A DNA stretch of 64,000 bases from an uncultured Streptomyces sp. GTDB taxonomy: Bacteria > Actinomycetota > Actinomycetes > Streptomycetales > Streptomycetaceae. The translations under genes were made by a program, and so were the position numbers. The notes under the pieces were generated by a model, which worked only from the letters and a program-made list of their open reading frames with translations, was not told where the DNA came from and made no database searches. Positions 17,428-25,833 of the stretch are shown piece by piece (position 1 is the stretch's first letter; the number at the start of each line of letters is the position of its first letter). The stretch spans positions 186,001 to 250,000 of the forward strand of contig NZ_CANLBS010000004.1 of NCBI RefSeq assembly GCF_947488945.1. The letters are read 5' to 3'.

Positions 17428-18228
17428 TCAGTGGATCTCCGTCACCACCACGTCGAGCGCCCACGGCCGCCCCGCCCGTGCCGGCTGCCGCGCTTCGACC
17501 GTGTAGCCGAGGTCCCGCAGCACCTCCACCAGCTCCGCCGGCCCCTTCGGCCGGGCGCCCGCCACCAGCAGGTCCCGGACCATCCGGCCCTTGGTCGCCT
17601 TGTTGAAGTGGGAGACCACCGAGCGCTTCTCCACCCCGTCCACGGTCTGCGCGTGCAGCACCCGCACGCTCGCCGTCCGCCCCGCCACCTCGCCCGTGGG
17701 CTTCCAAGCCGCCGCGTAGGCCGAGGAACGCAGGTCCAGCACCAGGCCGTCGCCGGCCGCCTCCGGCAGCACCGACTCCATCGGCGTACGCCAGTACGCG
17801 CCGAGCGCACCCGGCCCCGGCAGCTTCACGCCCATCGAGCACCGGTACGACGGAATCCGGTCACTCACCCCCACCGCACCCCAGAGACCGGAGAAGATCA
17901 GCAGCGACTTCGCCGCCCGCCTCTTCGCCGCCGCGTCGAGCGTCGCCAGGTCCAGCGCGTCGTAGAGCACGCCGGTGTAGATCTCACCGGCCGGCCGGGT
18001 CGGCGCGGTCCTCAGCTCGGCGTTCTTGGCGACCTCGCCCCGCAGGCCCTCGCTGAGCCCCAGCACCTCACGCGCCTTCCCCGCGTCCCCGAGGCAGAGC
18101 TCCACCAATGCGTCCAGTACCGTCGCCCGCGCCTCCGCGAGACCCGGCAGCGACAGGGACTCCAGCTTGAGCGGCGTCCCGCGCCCCGGGGCGGCCTTGC
18201 CTTCGGAGGGCGGCAACAGCACGAGCAC
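17428..18228 (-). CDS. yaaA: Peroxide stress protein YaaA family
   Basis: A 266-residue cytosolic protein of the YaaA/DUF328 family. In Escherichia coli YaaA limits intracellular unincorporated iron during peroxide stress. Family features are the N-terminal LVLLPPSEGK, PAGEIYTGVLYDALD, the LLIFSGLWGAV segment, PSYRCSMGVKLPG and the C-terminal VVSHFNKATKGRM. The GTG start has AGGAG seven bases upstream. It lies 131 bases upstream of eda on the same strand, but eda appears to have its own promoter. Confidence 0.9.
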   Translation of the reverse strand: MLVLLPPSEGKAAPGRGTPLKLESLSLPGLAEARATVLDALVELCLGDAGKAREVLGLSEGLRGEVAKNAELRTAPTRPAGEIYTGVLYDALDLATLDAAAKRRAAKSLLIFSGLWGAVGVSDRIPSYRCSMGVKLPGPGALGAYWRTPMESVLPEAAGDGLVLDLRSSAYAAAWKPTGEVAGRTASVRVLHAQTVDGVEKRSVVSHFNKATKGRMVRDLLVAGARPKGPAELVEVLRDLGYTVEARQPARAGRPWALDVVVTEIH

Positions 18229-18412
18229 AGCGGTTCTCCTTCGTACAGCGGGAAACACCAAGGTTACGGGCCCGGCAGGCACCGCCCCGCGCCCCGCGTC
18301 CCCGGCCGCCACGCCCGCCCGTAGCGGGCCGGAATTCCCCCGGGCGGAGCCGCCCACCGCCGCGCACGACCCGACGGCGGCTGTGGCGGCCACCGCCGGA
18401 CCGGCCCCGGGC

Positions 18413-19210
18413 TCAGTCCGTTGCCGGCCTCGTGGTGCCGCTCCCGCCGTCCGCGTTCTCCCGGCTGCTCGCCCACAGCCGTACGAGCGTCTCCTCGTCG
18501 AGCCCCGGAGCGTCGCCCCCGGTACGCTCCCACCCGGTACCGCGCACCGTGGTGTGCAGCTCCTCCATCCGCCGGTCGAGCTGCTCCGCGAGGTGCGCGG
18601 CCTCGGTCAGGCTGGCGACGAGGTCGTCGGGCACACGGCCCTCGTACTTGTAATAGATCTTGTGCTCCAGGCTGGCCCAGAAGTCCATGGCGATGGTCCT
18701 GACCTGCACTTCGACCTGTACCGGAACCGGTCCCGTGCTGAGGAACACCGGAATCTCGATCAACGCGTGCAGGCTCTTGTAGCCATTGGGTTTCGGGTGG
18801 GCGATGTAGTCCTTGAGCCGGAGCACCTTGACGTCGGTCTGCGCGGTGAGCGCATCGAGGACCCGGTACGTGTCGGCGATGAAGCTGCACGTGATGCGGA
18901 CGCCGGCGATGTCGTGGATGTGGGCCCGGACCGCCTCCGGGGTGGGGTCGATGCCGAGGCGTACGACCTTCTGCAGGGTGCTCTCGGGGGACTTGAGCCG
19001 GGAGCCGACGTGCTCGATCGGGTTGTAGCGGTGCAGGTGCAGGAACTCCTTGCGCAGGATCGACACCTTGGTGAGGACCTCGTCGATGGCGAACTCGTGC
19101 TCCATCTGGATGCGCTGGAAGTCCTTGCGGATACGGCGCGCGAACGCCACGTCCGCCGGTCCGGGCGGCTCCGCCGCGGCGGATGCGGGCTGCTGCGTCG
19201 GGTCACCCAT
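18413..19210 (-). CDS. Small alarmone synthetase (RelA/SpoT synthetase domain)
   Basis: A 265-residue GTP pyrophosphokinase-like protein with only the synthetase domain. RLKSPEST (about 70-77), DIAGVRI (about 98-104), RLKDYIAHPKPNGYKSLH (about 130-147) and VQVRTIAMDFWASLEH (about 165-182) hold the residues needed for ATP and GTP binding and pyrophosphate transfer. The HD hydrolase, TGS and ACT domains of long Rel are absent, so it would make (p)ppGpp without degrading it. ATG start with GGAG eight bases upstream. The leader contains a 13-bp tandem repeat. Confidence 0.9.
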   Translation of the reverse strand: MGDPTQQPASAAAEPPGPADVAFARRIRKDFQRIQMEHEFAIDEVLTKVSILRKEFLHLHRYNPIEHVGSRLKSPESTLQKVVRLGIDPTPEAVRAHIHDIAGVRITCSFIADTYRVLDALTAQTDVKVLRLKDYIAHPKPNGYKSLHALIEIPVFLSTGPVPVQVEVQVRTIAMDFWASLEHKIYYKYEGRVPDDLVASLTEAAHLAEQLDRRMEELHTTVRGTGWERTGGDAPGLDEETLVRLWASSRENADGGSGTTRPATD

Positions 19211-19644
19211 GAGGGCTGCTCCTCTCCGCGGTTGCGCCGGAGCACATAGCCGGAGCACATAGCCGGAGCACATACCTGACGATTCATGGTCGCACCGGGG
19301 GCGTATCCCCGGCGACCGGCCACCCGGTCCGGGCGTCCGGTCGATGCTGCTCGGGGCGTGATCACCGCGTTGCGCCCGCCTCCGCCCGGTGCCGCGTGCG
19401 GCCCGGAGCGTGAAGGTGGCGAGGTCGGCGCGGCTGATGCGGGCAGCGCCCTCCTCCGCCGTCGGTCCACGCAGCCGGCGGGCGGCCCCCGCAGTGTCCG
19501 GCGCCGACGCTTCGGTGCCGCTGCGCGGCAAGGCCAAGGCCGTGCCGCGACGGCGTACGCGCTGGTGGACGACGGGGGCGGGCGGGGTACGCGGGCGACG
19601 GAGGCCGACGGGGGCGCGGCAACGGACGGGTCCCCGGCGCCGGG
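19211..19644. other. Intergenic region between alarmone synthetase and rnpB
   Basis: About 430 bases between divergent units. It holds the synthetase leader and promoter side with a tandem repeat (19237-19274) and the rnpB upstream side. Frames crossing it have unnatural codon use, and I see no gene. Confidence 0.6.
19237..19274. repeat. Tandem 13-bp repeat, nearly three copies, in the synthetase leader
   Basis: The unit CCGGAGCACATAG occurs at 19237-19249 and 19250-19262, with a partial third copy at 19263-19274. On the minus strand each copy shows TATGTGCTCC, so each could present a -10-like TATGTG. It ends 26 bases upstream of the ATG. Confidence 0.85.
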
Positions 19645-19650
19645 TACGAT
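19645..19650 (+). promoter_or_regulatory. -10 element (TACGAT) of rnpB
   Basis: TACGAT lies 11 bases before the predicted 5' pairing strand of the RNase P RNA, which is suitable for transcription starting near 19657. No good -35 is visible. Confidence 0.5.
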
Positions 19651-19660
19651 GGCTGCACGG

Positions 19661-20067
19661 CAGACGAGCCGGGCGGACGGCCGCGTGGGGATCTCCGGAT
19701 CTCCCCGAGGAACGTCCGGGCTCCACAGGGCAGGGTGGTGGCTAACGGCCACCCGAGGTGACTCGCGGGACAGTGCCACAGAAAACAGACCGCCCGGGAC
19801 CCAGGTCCCGGGTAAGGGTGAAACGGTGGTGTAAGAGACCACCAGCGCCTGAGGTGACTCAGGCGGCTAGGTAAACCCCACCCGGAGCAAGGTCAAGAGG
19901 GGCCGTCGCGAGACGGCCCTGCGCGAACGTTCGAGGGCGGCCCGCCCGAGTTCGCGGGTAGACCGCAGGAGGCCGGCAGCAATGCCGGTCCTAGATGGAT
20001 GGCCGTCTCCCCGGCCGCCGCGAGGCGACCGGGCGACAGAACCCGGCGTACAGCCTGGACTCGTCTG
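19661..20067 (+). ncRNA. rnpB: RNase P RNA, bacterial class A
   Basis: The catalytic RNA that matures tRNA 5' ends. Conserved blocks occur in the right order: GAGGAACGTCCGGGCTCCAC with ACAGGGCAG near 19720, the GTGCCACAGAAAACA block, AGGTAAACCCC, GGTAGACCGC, AATGCCGGTCCTAGATGGATG with GGCCGTC near 19990, and ACAGAACCCGGCGTACA near 20037. The 5' CAGACGA (19661-19667) pairs with TCGTCTG (20061-20067), closing the P1 helix and setting the ends to within a few bases. The length of about 407 nt is normal for actinobacteria. Confidence 0.96.
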
Positions 20068-20073
20068 TCGTAC

Positions 20074-20129
20074 CCCTCTCTTGAGAGGGCTGTACCCCCT
20101 CTGACCTGCATGTTTGTGGGTCAGAGGGG
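20074..20129 (+). terminator. Two successive hairpins after rnpB
   Basis: The first is CCCTCTC/GAGAGGG (20074-20089). The second has perfect 11-nt arms (20096-20106 and 20119-20129) with a 12-nt loop. Together they probably end the RNase P transcript. Confidence 0.75.
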
Positions 20130-20198
20130 TGCCTTCCCTCTGAGGAGACCCCCGGCGTTCTCGAAGGCCGCGATCATCACGCTGCTGGAGAAAACCGC

Positions 20199-20381
20199 GT
20201 GGAGCTGATCTCCAGCGACGAGCGCAACCAGCTCTTTGAGAGCTTTGCGCACGACGCCTTCCACTCGGAGCTGAGGGACGACTACTCAGTCCCGAACGAG
20301 GACGGGCCCTACAGGGCTGTTCGAGGAGGTGCGGGGCCGCCCACTCGAAGAGGCGCTGCGGGAGCCGAAGGACCTCGGTGA
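20199..20381 (+). pseudogene. Truncated DUF6879-like N-terminus
   Basis: A GTG with GGAG eight bases upstream opens a frame whose first 39 residues (MELISSDERNQLFESFAHD ... SVPNEDGPYR) resemble the start of DUF6879 proteins, which in Streptomyces accompany XRE/DUF397 regulatory pairs and are normally about 170 residues. After that the frame loses similarity and stops at residue 60. Codon use is less GC-biased than in neighbours. I read it as the 5' remnant of a decayed gene; the family match is from memory. Confidence 0.5.
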
Positions 20382-20664
20382 GGCGGTCGTGGTCGCCCAC
20401 GGTGTGCACCACCGGGACCAGGGGCACGAGGTGCTGGTCGCCATCGACGGCCAGGGCGGTCAGGCCATGGCGGCCGGGCACGATCTGAGGGTCATCACCG
20501 TGGAGGACGTGATGGAACTCGCCGTCGGCTTCGGCACGTTCGGTACCGAGGGGGAACTCAAGTCCGCCTATGGGAAGTTGCGCCGCTTCGGAGACGGACT
20601 GATGCCCTACGGGGCCACCACGTCGCCGATGGCTTTCAAGGGGTGGCGGGCGCGCGAGGAGTAG
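20329..20664 (+). pseudogene. PIN-domain-like C-terminal fragment
   Basis: In another frame from the DUF6879 remnant, about 111 residues with normal Streptomyces codon bias read VVVAHGVHHRDQGHEVLVAID then GQGGQ, HDLRVITVEDVMELAV and a GKLRRFGDGL tail. This pattern resembles the C-terminal half of PIN-type nuclease toxins (acidic LVAIDGQGG, then ITVEDV). No N-terminal half or good start is present; the GTG at 20329 only marks the open frame. It directly abuts the DUF6879 remnant, so two unrelated fragments seem fused by deletion. The PIN assignment is tentative. Confidence 0.35.
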
Positions 20665-20902
20665 CCGCGAGGAGAGGCGACGGGAGGGGCGGCAGTCGCG
20701 GCAGTCGCGGTCCCGGCAGCGCGGCGAGGTACGCGTGGACCCGGGTGACGTACGGACGCGGAACCGGGACCGGAACGAACCGGGTGTGCTCCGGCTGCGA
20801 CTCCCGGCCCTCCTGGCCCTCTTCGTGCGTGGGTTGCCGGCGTGTCGTCCCTGTTCGTCCCCGCGACTGCTCCGTAGCCGGGCGCCCGCTGGGAGTCGGC
20901 AT
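20636..20902 (-). CDS. Small hypothetical Pro/Arg-rich protein
   Basis: An 88-residue frame starting at an ATG with GAGGG seven bases upstream. The second half (TRFVPVPVPRPYVTRVHAYL then Pro/Leu repeats) has the third-position G/C of a real gene. It runs divergent from the peptidoglycan-recognition gene and overlaps the PIN-like fragment by about 29 bases. No function or family is recognised. Confidence 0.4.
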   Translation of the reverse strand: MPTPSGRPATEQSRGRTGTTRRQPTHEEGQEGRESQPEHTRFVPVPVPRPYVTRVHAYLAALPGPRLPRLPPLPSPLLAATPRAPATP

Positions 20903-21058
20903 GTCTCGGCCCTCTTCGGCCGGCAACGTCCCACCGCCGAGCCACAACAGTCTGAACTTTTCGGGAACGGAACGAACCATTCCGGGTTTTCTGTGGTCAG
21001 TACATGTGGCGACTGGTGTTCCGGTTGCCTGTGAGGCCATGTTCATCGAGGGGGGATC

Positions 21059-23731
21059 TTGAGACTGAAACGAGCACGCGGGACGGCTGTGGCCGCCGCG
21101 CTCGGAGTTCTGGCGGTGCTGGGACTGCAGAGTGCCGCAGGAGGCGCCGCTGCCGCCGAGCCGCGCAGCGCGGGGGCGACCGCCGACGGGACGGGGACGT
21201 ACGCCGCCCGGGGCGAGGCGGACGGGCCGGTCAGGAGCGAGGTGCACAAGCTCGCGCTCACGGCCGAAGGACACGGGGAAGCCGTGCTCTCGCGTCGTGC
21301 GACCGAGCCCTTCGACATGCTCGGCGTGTCCTGGCCCGACGCGGACGCCGAGATCAAGGGCACCATCGAGGCCCGTACCCGCAGCGCGGAGACGGGCGCC
21401 TGGTCCGACTGGGTCACCCTGGAGCCGTACGTGCCGGGGCTCGACGGGGACCGCCCGGCGGAGCGCGGCTCCACCGAGCCGGTCTGGGTGGGCCGTTCGA
21501 ACGGTGCCGAGGTGCGGGTGAGCGACGGCGCCGCCTCCGGCGTGCTGCCGGCGGGACTCCGGCTCGACATGGTCGACCCGGACGCCGACGGCGGGAAGAG
21601 CACCGCGGCCACGGCCGGGGACGTCCGGACCGCCGCCTTCTCCACCACCGCGTCCGGAGCGGCGACGACGAGCACGGCGACCGACGCCGCCGTGGACCCG
21701 GGCCCGCCGTCGACCGTGCCGCAGCCGCCGGTCGTCAGCCGCGCCGAATGGGGCGCCGACGAGTCGTTGAACGACGAGGGCCCGATCTACCTGGAGAAGG
21801 GCGTCATCAAGGCGGTCTTCGTCCACCACACCACCAACGCCGCCTACGACTGCGCCGACTCGGCCGCGGTCGTCCGGGCGTTGCACGTCTACCACGTGAA
21901 GACCAACGGCTGGCGCGACCTGGGGTACAACTTCCTGGTCGACAAGTGCGGGAAGATCTTCGAGGGCCGCCAGGGCGGCATCGACCAGCCCGTCATGGGC
22001 GCGCACACCTACGGCTTCAACAGCGAGTCGACCAGCGTCGCGATCATCGGCGACTACACCAGCACCGCGGCGTCGAGTGCCGCGCTGGAGTCGACCGCGC
22101 GGATGGCCGCGTACAAGCTCGGGCAGTACGGCGGCAATCCGGCCGGCACCACCACGCTGGTCGCGGGCGCGACCCAGAAGAACTACGCCGGCAAGGAGTT
22201 CGTCGCCGGCCAGTCGTACACCTTCAACCAGATCTCCGGCCACCGGGACGGCTTCAACACCGAGTGCCCGGGCACCAAGCTCTACCCCCAGCTCCCGGCC
22301 ATCCGGACGCTGGCGGCGGGGCCGGTGCAGGGCTTCACGGTCTCCTCGGTCGGCGGCGGCGCCTTCGCCGTGGACTCCGGCTACGAGACACCGGGCCCGG
22401 TCTCGGTCAAGTGGGCCACCACCACACCCAGTTCGCTCATCAGCAAGTTCGAACTGCTCGCGGACGGACAGGTGGTGACCACCGTGGCGGGCAACGCCCG
22501 CACCGCGTCCACCACGCTCTCCGTGCCGGGCGCGCACAAGCTGACCGTGAAGGCGTACCACCAGTCCGGTAAGACGACCACGACGGCGGCGGAGAACGTC
22601 AGCGTTCCCGCACCGAAGAAGTTCGTCCCCGTCACCCCGCAGCGGCTGATGGACACCCGCTCGGGCCTCGGAGTGCCGAAGGCCCTGGTCGGTCCGGCGG
22701 GCGTGGTGACCCTCCAGGTCACCGGCGCCAACGGGGTTCCCGCCACCGGGGTGGGCGCGGTGGTGCTGAACGTGACCGCCACGCACGTGTCGGCGACCAG
22801 TTACGTCTCGGTGTATCCGGACGGGACGACGCGGACCAGTGCGTCGAACCTGAACGTGGTGGAGGGCCAGACGGTTCCGAACCTGGTGGTGGTGCCGGTG
22901 GTGAACGGGAAGGTCAGCTTCTACAACAACGCCGGAAGCCTCGATCTGATCGCCGACATCACCGGGTACTTCACCTCGGACGGGCAGGGCTCCTCGCACG
23001 TCAACCTCGGTCCGAAGCGTGTGATGGACACGCGCCAAGGGCTGGGTGTGCCGAAGGCGCAGGTCGGTCCGGCGGGCGTGGTGACCCTTCAGGTCGCCGG
23101 CGTCAACGACGTCCCCGCCGAAGGTGTCACCGCGGTGGTGCTGAACGTGACCGCCACCCGTGTCTCGGCCACGAGCTACGTGTCGGTGTATCCGGACGGG
23201 ACGACGCGGACCAGTGCGTCGAACCTGAACGTGGTGGAGGGCCAGACGGTTCCGAACCTGGTGGTGGTACCCGTGGTGAACGGGAAGGTCAGCTTCTACA
23301 ACAACGCCGGAAGCCTCGACCTGATCGCCGACATCACCGGGTACTTCACCTCCGGCGACGAGGGTGCGTCCCACATCAACCTGGGTCCGAAGCGTGTGAT
23401 GGACACGCGTGAGGGGCTGGGCGTTCCGGCGGCGCAGGTCGGACCGGCGGGCGTGGTGACCCTTCAGGTCGCCGGCGTCAACGGGGTTCCGGCCAGCGGT
23501 GTCACCGCGGTGGTGCTGAACGTGACCGCCACGCACGTGTCGGCCACGAGCTACGTGTCGGTGTATCCGGACGGGACGACGCGGACCAGTGCGTCGAACC
23601 TGAACGTGGTGAAGGGGCAGACGGTTCCGAACCTGGTGGTGGTGCCGGTGGTGAACGGGAAGGTCAGCTTCTACAACAACGCCGGAAGCCTCGACCTGAT
23701 CGCCGACATCACCGGGTACTTCCGCAAGTGA
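21059..23731 (+). CDS. Secreted peptidoglycan-recognition amidase with three C-terminal repeats
   Basis: An 890-residue exported protein. The TTG start has GAGGGGGGA just upstream. A signal peptide (about 1-31) is followed by a variable region. A PGRP/Amidase_2 domain (about 222-415) has zinc ligands in VHHT, SGHRD and ECPG, as in N-acetylmuramoyl-L-alanine amidases. An Ig-like linker domain (about 420-520) comes next. Three copies of a 125-residue beta-rich module start at residues 529, 654 and 779 (R-(L/V)-M-D-T-R ... GYF). The repeats probably bind wall or surface glycans. It is divergent from a small gene and ends before a strong hairpin. Confidence 0.88.
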   Translation: MRLKRARGTAVAAALGVLAVLGLQSAAGGAAAAEPRSAGATADGTGTYAARGEADGPVRSEVHKLALTAEGHGEAVLSRRATEPFDMLGVSWPDADAEIKGTIEARTRSAETGAWSDWVTLEPYVPGLDGDRPAERGSTEPVWVGRSNGAEVRVSDGAASGVLPAGLRLDMVDPDADGGKSTAATAGDVRTAAFSTTASGAATTSTATDAAVDPGPPSTVPQPPVVSRAEWGADESLNDEGPIYLEKGVIKAVFVHHTTNAAYDCADSAAVVRALHVYHVKTNGWRDLGYNFLVDKCGKIFEGRQGGIDQPVMGAHTYGFNSESTSVAIIGDYTSTAASSAALESTARMAAYKLGQYGGNPAGTTTLVAGATQKNYAGKEFVAGQSYTFNQISGHRDGFNTECPGTKLYPQLPAIRTLAAGPVQGFTVSSVGGGAFAVDSGYETPGPVSVKWATTTPSSLISKFELLADGQVVTTVAGNARTASTTLSVPGAHKLTVKAYHQSGKTTTTAAENVSVPAPKKFVPVTPQRLMDTRSGLGVPKALVGPAGVVTLQVTGANGVPATGVGAVVLNVTATHVSATSYVSVYPDGTTRTSASNLNVVEGQTVPNLVVVPVVNGKVSFYNNAGSLDLIADITGYFTSDGQGSSHVNLGPKRVMDTRQGLGVPKAQVGPAGVVTLQVAGVNDVPAEGVTAVVLNVTATRVSATSYVSVYPDGTTRTSASNLNVVEGQTVPNLVVVPVVNGKVSFYNNAGSLDLIADITGYFTSGDEGASHINLGPKRVMDTREGLGVPAAQVGPAGVVTLQVAGVNGVPASGVTAVVLNVTATHVSATSYVSVYPDGTTRTSASNLNVVKGQTVPNLVVVPVVNGKVSFYNNAGSLDLIADITGYFRK
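22643..23731 (+). repeat. Three in-frame 375-bp repeats inside the amidase gene
   Basis: Copies begin at 22643, 23018 and 23393, a period of exactly 375 bases (125 codons). The second half of each copy is nearly identical in DNA, not only protein, from the VYPDGTTRTSASNLNVV codons to GYF. That suggests recent duplication or gene conversion. Confidence 0.92.
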
Positions 23732-23775
23732 CGCGGTCGGTCCGCATGCGGTGACGTAGGCATGGACCGCAGGAA

Positions 23776-23810
23776 GTGCGGGGCGCCGGGCCGAGCCCGG
23801 CGCCCCGCAC
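23776..23810. terminator. Perfect 16-bp hairpin after the amidase gene
   Basis: Arms 23776-23791 and 23795-23810 pair perfectly around a 3-nt loop (CGA), 44 bases after the amidase stop and before a minus-strand frame. Confidence 0.85.
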
Positions 23811-23834
23811 GCGCGTGGTCGCCCGGACCGGTCG

Positions 23835-23978
23835 TCAGCGGCGTGATCGGCCGTGCGGCCGGTTGTGCGCCGCCACCTCCCCGGCGGTCGTGGACCGGAT
23901 GGTGTACCCGTCGCCGACGCGCAGGCCGTCCGGAGTGCTGTGGTCGCCCACCATCCGTACGACGGTGCCGATCACCAC
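23835..23978 (-). CDS. Short hypothetical frame, possibly a gene remnant
   Basis: A 47-residue frame (VVIGTVVRMVGDHS ... GRSRR) with natural codon bias begins at GTG GTG and is bounded upstream in frame by TAG at about residue -9. It looks like the end of a longer beta-type domain (DGLRVGDGYTIRS). It could be a small gene or the 3' end of a broken one. No family is recognised and no convincing ribosome-binding site is seen. Confidence 0.3.
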   Translation of the reverse strand: MVIGTVVRMVGDHSTPDGLRVGDGYTIRSTTAGEVAAHNRPHGRSRR

Positions 23979-24077
23979 GGAGTCCGGCTGCCAGAACGCT
24001 TCGGACTACGGGGAGTTGGCCTCGGATTCTTCAGCCTGCCGTGTGCGGCGGAGGGGGCACCGGGACCGTGCCCCGTC

Positions 24078-25337
24078 TCAGCGGGCCGCCGCGAACGGGC
24101 CCCCCGAGCCGAAGGCCAGCGCGGCGAAGTTCTCTCCCATGCGGCGGTGGGCGGCGGCGTCCGGGTGGATGTCGTCCGGCAGCGGCATCTCGGCGTACTC
24201 CTCCTCGCCGTACAGGGAGCGGCCGTCGAGGTAGGACAGGTGCGGGTCGTCGGCCGCCCGCAGTCCGACGATCCTGGCGAGTTCCGCGCGGATGACGCCG
24301 AGCGTCAGCCGGGTGGGGTCGGAGGCGTCGCCGGCGGCCACGAAGCTGATCTTCCCCTCCCCGAACCGGTCGAGGTCCGGGGCCGACGGGCCGGGGGTCT
24401 CCTCGTGGATCGGGCACAGCACGGGCGACACGACCAGCAGCGGTGTGGTCGGGTGCCCCTCGCGGACGGTGTCGAGGAAACCGTGCACCGCCGGGCCGAA
24501 CGCGCGGAGCCGCATCAGGTCGGTGTTGACCAGATTGATGCCGAGCTTGAGGCTGATCAGATCGGCGGGCGTGTCCCGCAGGGTGCGGGCGGTGAACGGG
24601 TCCAGCAGGGCGCTGCCCCCGAAGCCCAGGTTCATCAGCTCCACCCCCGCGAGGGACGCGGCCCGCGCCGGCCACGTGGTCGTGGGGCTCTCGGCGTCGG
24701 ACCCGTGACTGATCGAACTCCCGTGGTGCGCCCACACCTTGCGGCCGTGGTCGGATGCGGGCTCGACCGGGGCGTCGGTGCGCAGGGCGACCAGTTCGGT
24801 GACCTCCTGGTAGGGCAACCAGATCTCGACGTTCTTCAGGCGGTCCGGCAGACCGTCGAACCCCACCGCACCGACCGGTCCGGGACGGGTGACCGTGGAC
24901 CCCGTCGTCATGTCGACGGCCAGCACCCGGCCGCCGGTCGCCGCGGCCTGCCCGGCGAGACGTCCGTCGACCAGCAGGTCGTACAGGGCGTCCGGGCGCG
25001 GCGGAGTCCCCTCGTAGATCACCTTGGTCGGCAGCACGTCCAGCTCGACGGCGGTGGCCCGGGTCCGGAACACCACCCGCACCCCCGACGGCTGGGCCTC
25101 CACCATCGCCAACTGCCCGTCCGGGAACTGCCTTCGCGCCCACGCGGGCAACCGGTGCGGCAGCAACCCGTGCTCGGTCTCCTCCAGTTCGACGGCACCA
25201 CGCACGAACGCAGCGCCGAGCGAGGTGGTGAACCATCCGGTCGAGTCGGGGCGGTCGCCGGCTCCGTCACCAGGACCAGGGATCCCGCCTCTCCCGAGGG
25301 TGCGGCCGGGGACGTCGTCGTCGCTCTGCGCGTTCAT
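24078..25337 (-). CDS. Two-domain SGNH/GDSL-family hydrolase
   Basis: A 419-residue protein without a signal peptide. The N-terminal part (about 30-195) is a beta-sandwich-like domain. The C-terminal part (about 205-410) is an SGNH hydrolase: the nucleophile block is GSSISHG (about 207-213), the Gly block is NLGFGGSALLD, the Asn block is LGINLVN, and the catalytic Asp/His are in DDIHPDAAAH. This order resembles two-domain carbohydrate esterases that deacetylate sugars. ATG start with a G-rich site just upstream. It seems monocistronic. The substrate is unknown. Confidence 0.85.
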   Translation of the reverse strand: MNAQSDDDVPGRTLGRGGIPGPGDGAGDRPDSTGWFTTSLGAAFVRGAVELEETEHGLLPHRLPAWARRQFPDGQLAMVEAQPSGVRVVFRTRATAVELDVLPTKVIYEGTPPRPDALYDLLVDGRLAGQAAATGGRVLAVDMTTGSTVTRPGPVGAVGFDGLPDRLKNVEIWLPYQEVTELVALRTDAPVEPASDHGRKVWAHHGSSISHGSDAESPTTTWPARAASLAGVELMNLGFGGSALLDPFTARTLRDTPADLISLKLGINLVNTDLMRLRAFGPAVHGFLDTVREGHPTTPLLVVSPVLCPIHEETPGPSAPDLDRFGEGKISFVAAGDASDPTRLTLGVIRAELARIVGLRAADDPHLSYLDGRSLYGEEEYAEMPLPDDIHPDAAAHRRMGENFAALAFGSGGPFAAAR

Positions 25338-25512
25338 GCCCCCAGCCTGCCCGGAGCCGGTGGTGGGTGCACGTGACCCGGTGGAGTGCGGGGTGGAGTC
25401 CGTGCGGGGAGCGGGCGGGGAGGAGGGTGGCCGCGCGGCCTCGGCCGTGCCTGATGCGAGGCCCGGCCGGCGCGGCCGGGCAGACGTCCCGCCCGGCAGC
25501 CCTCGCGCGGGA

Positions 25513-25833
25513 TCAGTCGACCGAGTCGCCCACCACGACGTCCTGGTCCGCCTTGTCGCTCTTCATCCACTCGGCGGTGACCTCGCGGGCGAGCTTCTCG
25601 GCGGTCTTGTCGTCGATGCCGTCGCAGGCCTCGGGGAGGCCCTGCTCCTCTTCGCCGGTGGCCTCGGACGTCATGGTCTTGTCGAAGGCGGCGGCCATGG
25701 CGGTCTTGCAGGCGGCCGGGTCGGCCTTGGTCTCCTTGGCGCCGCCGCCGTCGCTGTCGCCGCCGCAGGCGGTGAGCGTGGTGAACAGGGCGGCCGCCGT
25801 GACGAAAGCGGCGGCGGTGGTGCGGATGCGCAT
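25513..25833 (-). CDS. Small putative lipoprotein
   Basis: A 106-residue protein with a classical signal and lipobox (TTLTAC, Cys at about 23), then an Asp/Gly/Lys linker. The mature domain holds two cysteines (PAACKTAM and PEACDGI), probably a disulfide, and many acidic residues. ATG with GGGGGGA just upstream. The mature part is of the kind labelled hypothetical in Streptomyces. Predicted to sit on the outer face of the membrane. Confidence 0.8.
   Translation of the reverse strand: MRIRTTAAAFVTAAALFTTLTACGGDSDGGGAKETKADPAACKTAMAAAFDKTMTSEATGEEEQGLPEACDGIDDKTAEKLAREVTAEWMKSDKADQDVVVGDSVD

Noticed and set aside
19661..20067. Structured RNA considered as tmRNA
   Set aside because: There is no tRNA-like end or tag frame, while all RNase P class A conserved blocks are present in order.
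20636..23536. A 966-codon minus-strand frame across the amidase gene
   Set aside because: Repetitive His/Arg/Gly translation mirrors the amidase repeats. Only its last 88 codons, starting at 20902, have a ribosome-binding site and natural codon use.
22643..23731. Regular repeats considered as a CRISPR array
   Set aside because: The period is 375 bp, in frame and coding; there are no short repeats with spacers and no cas genes.
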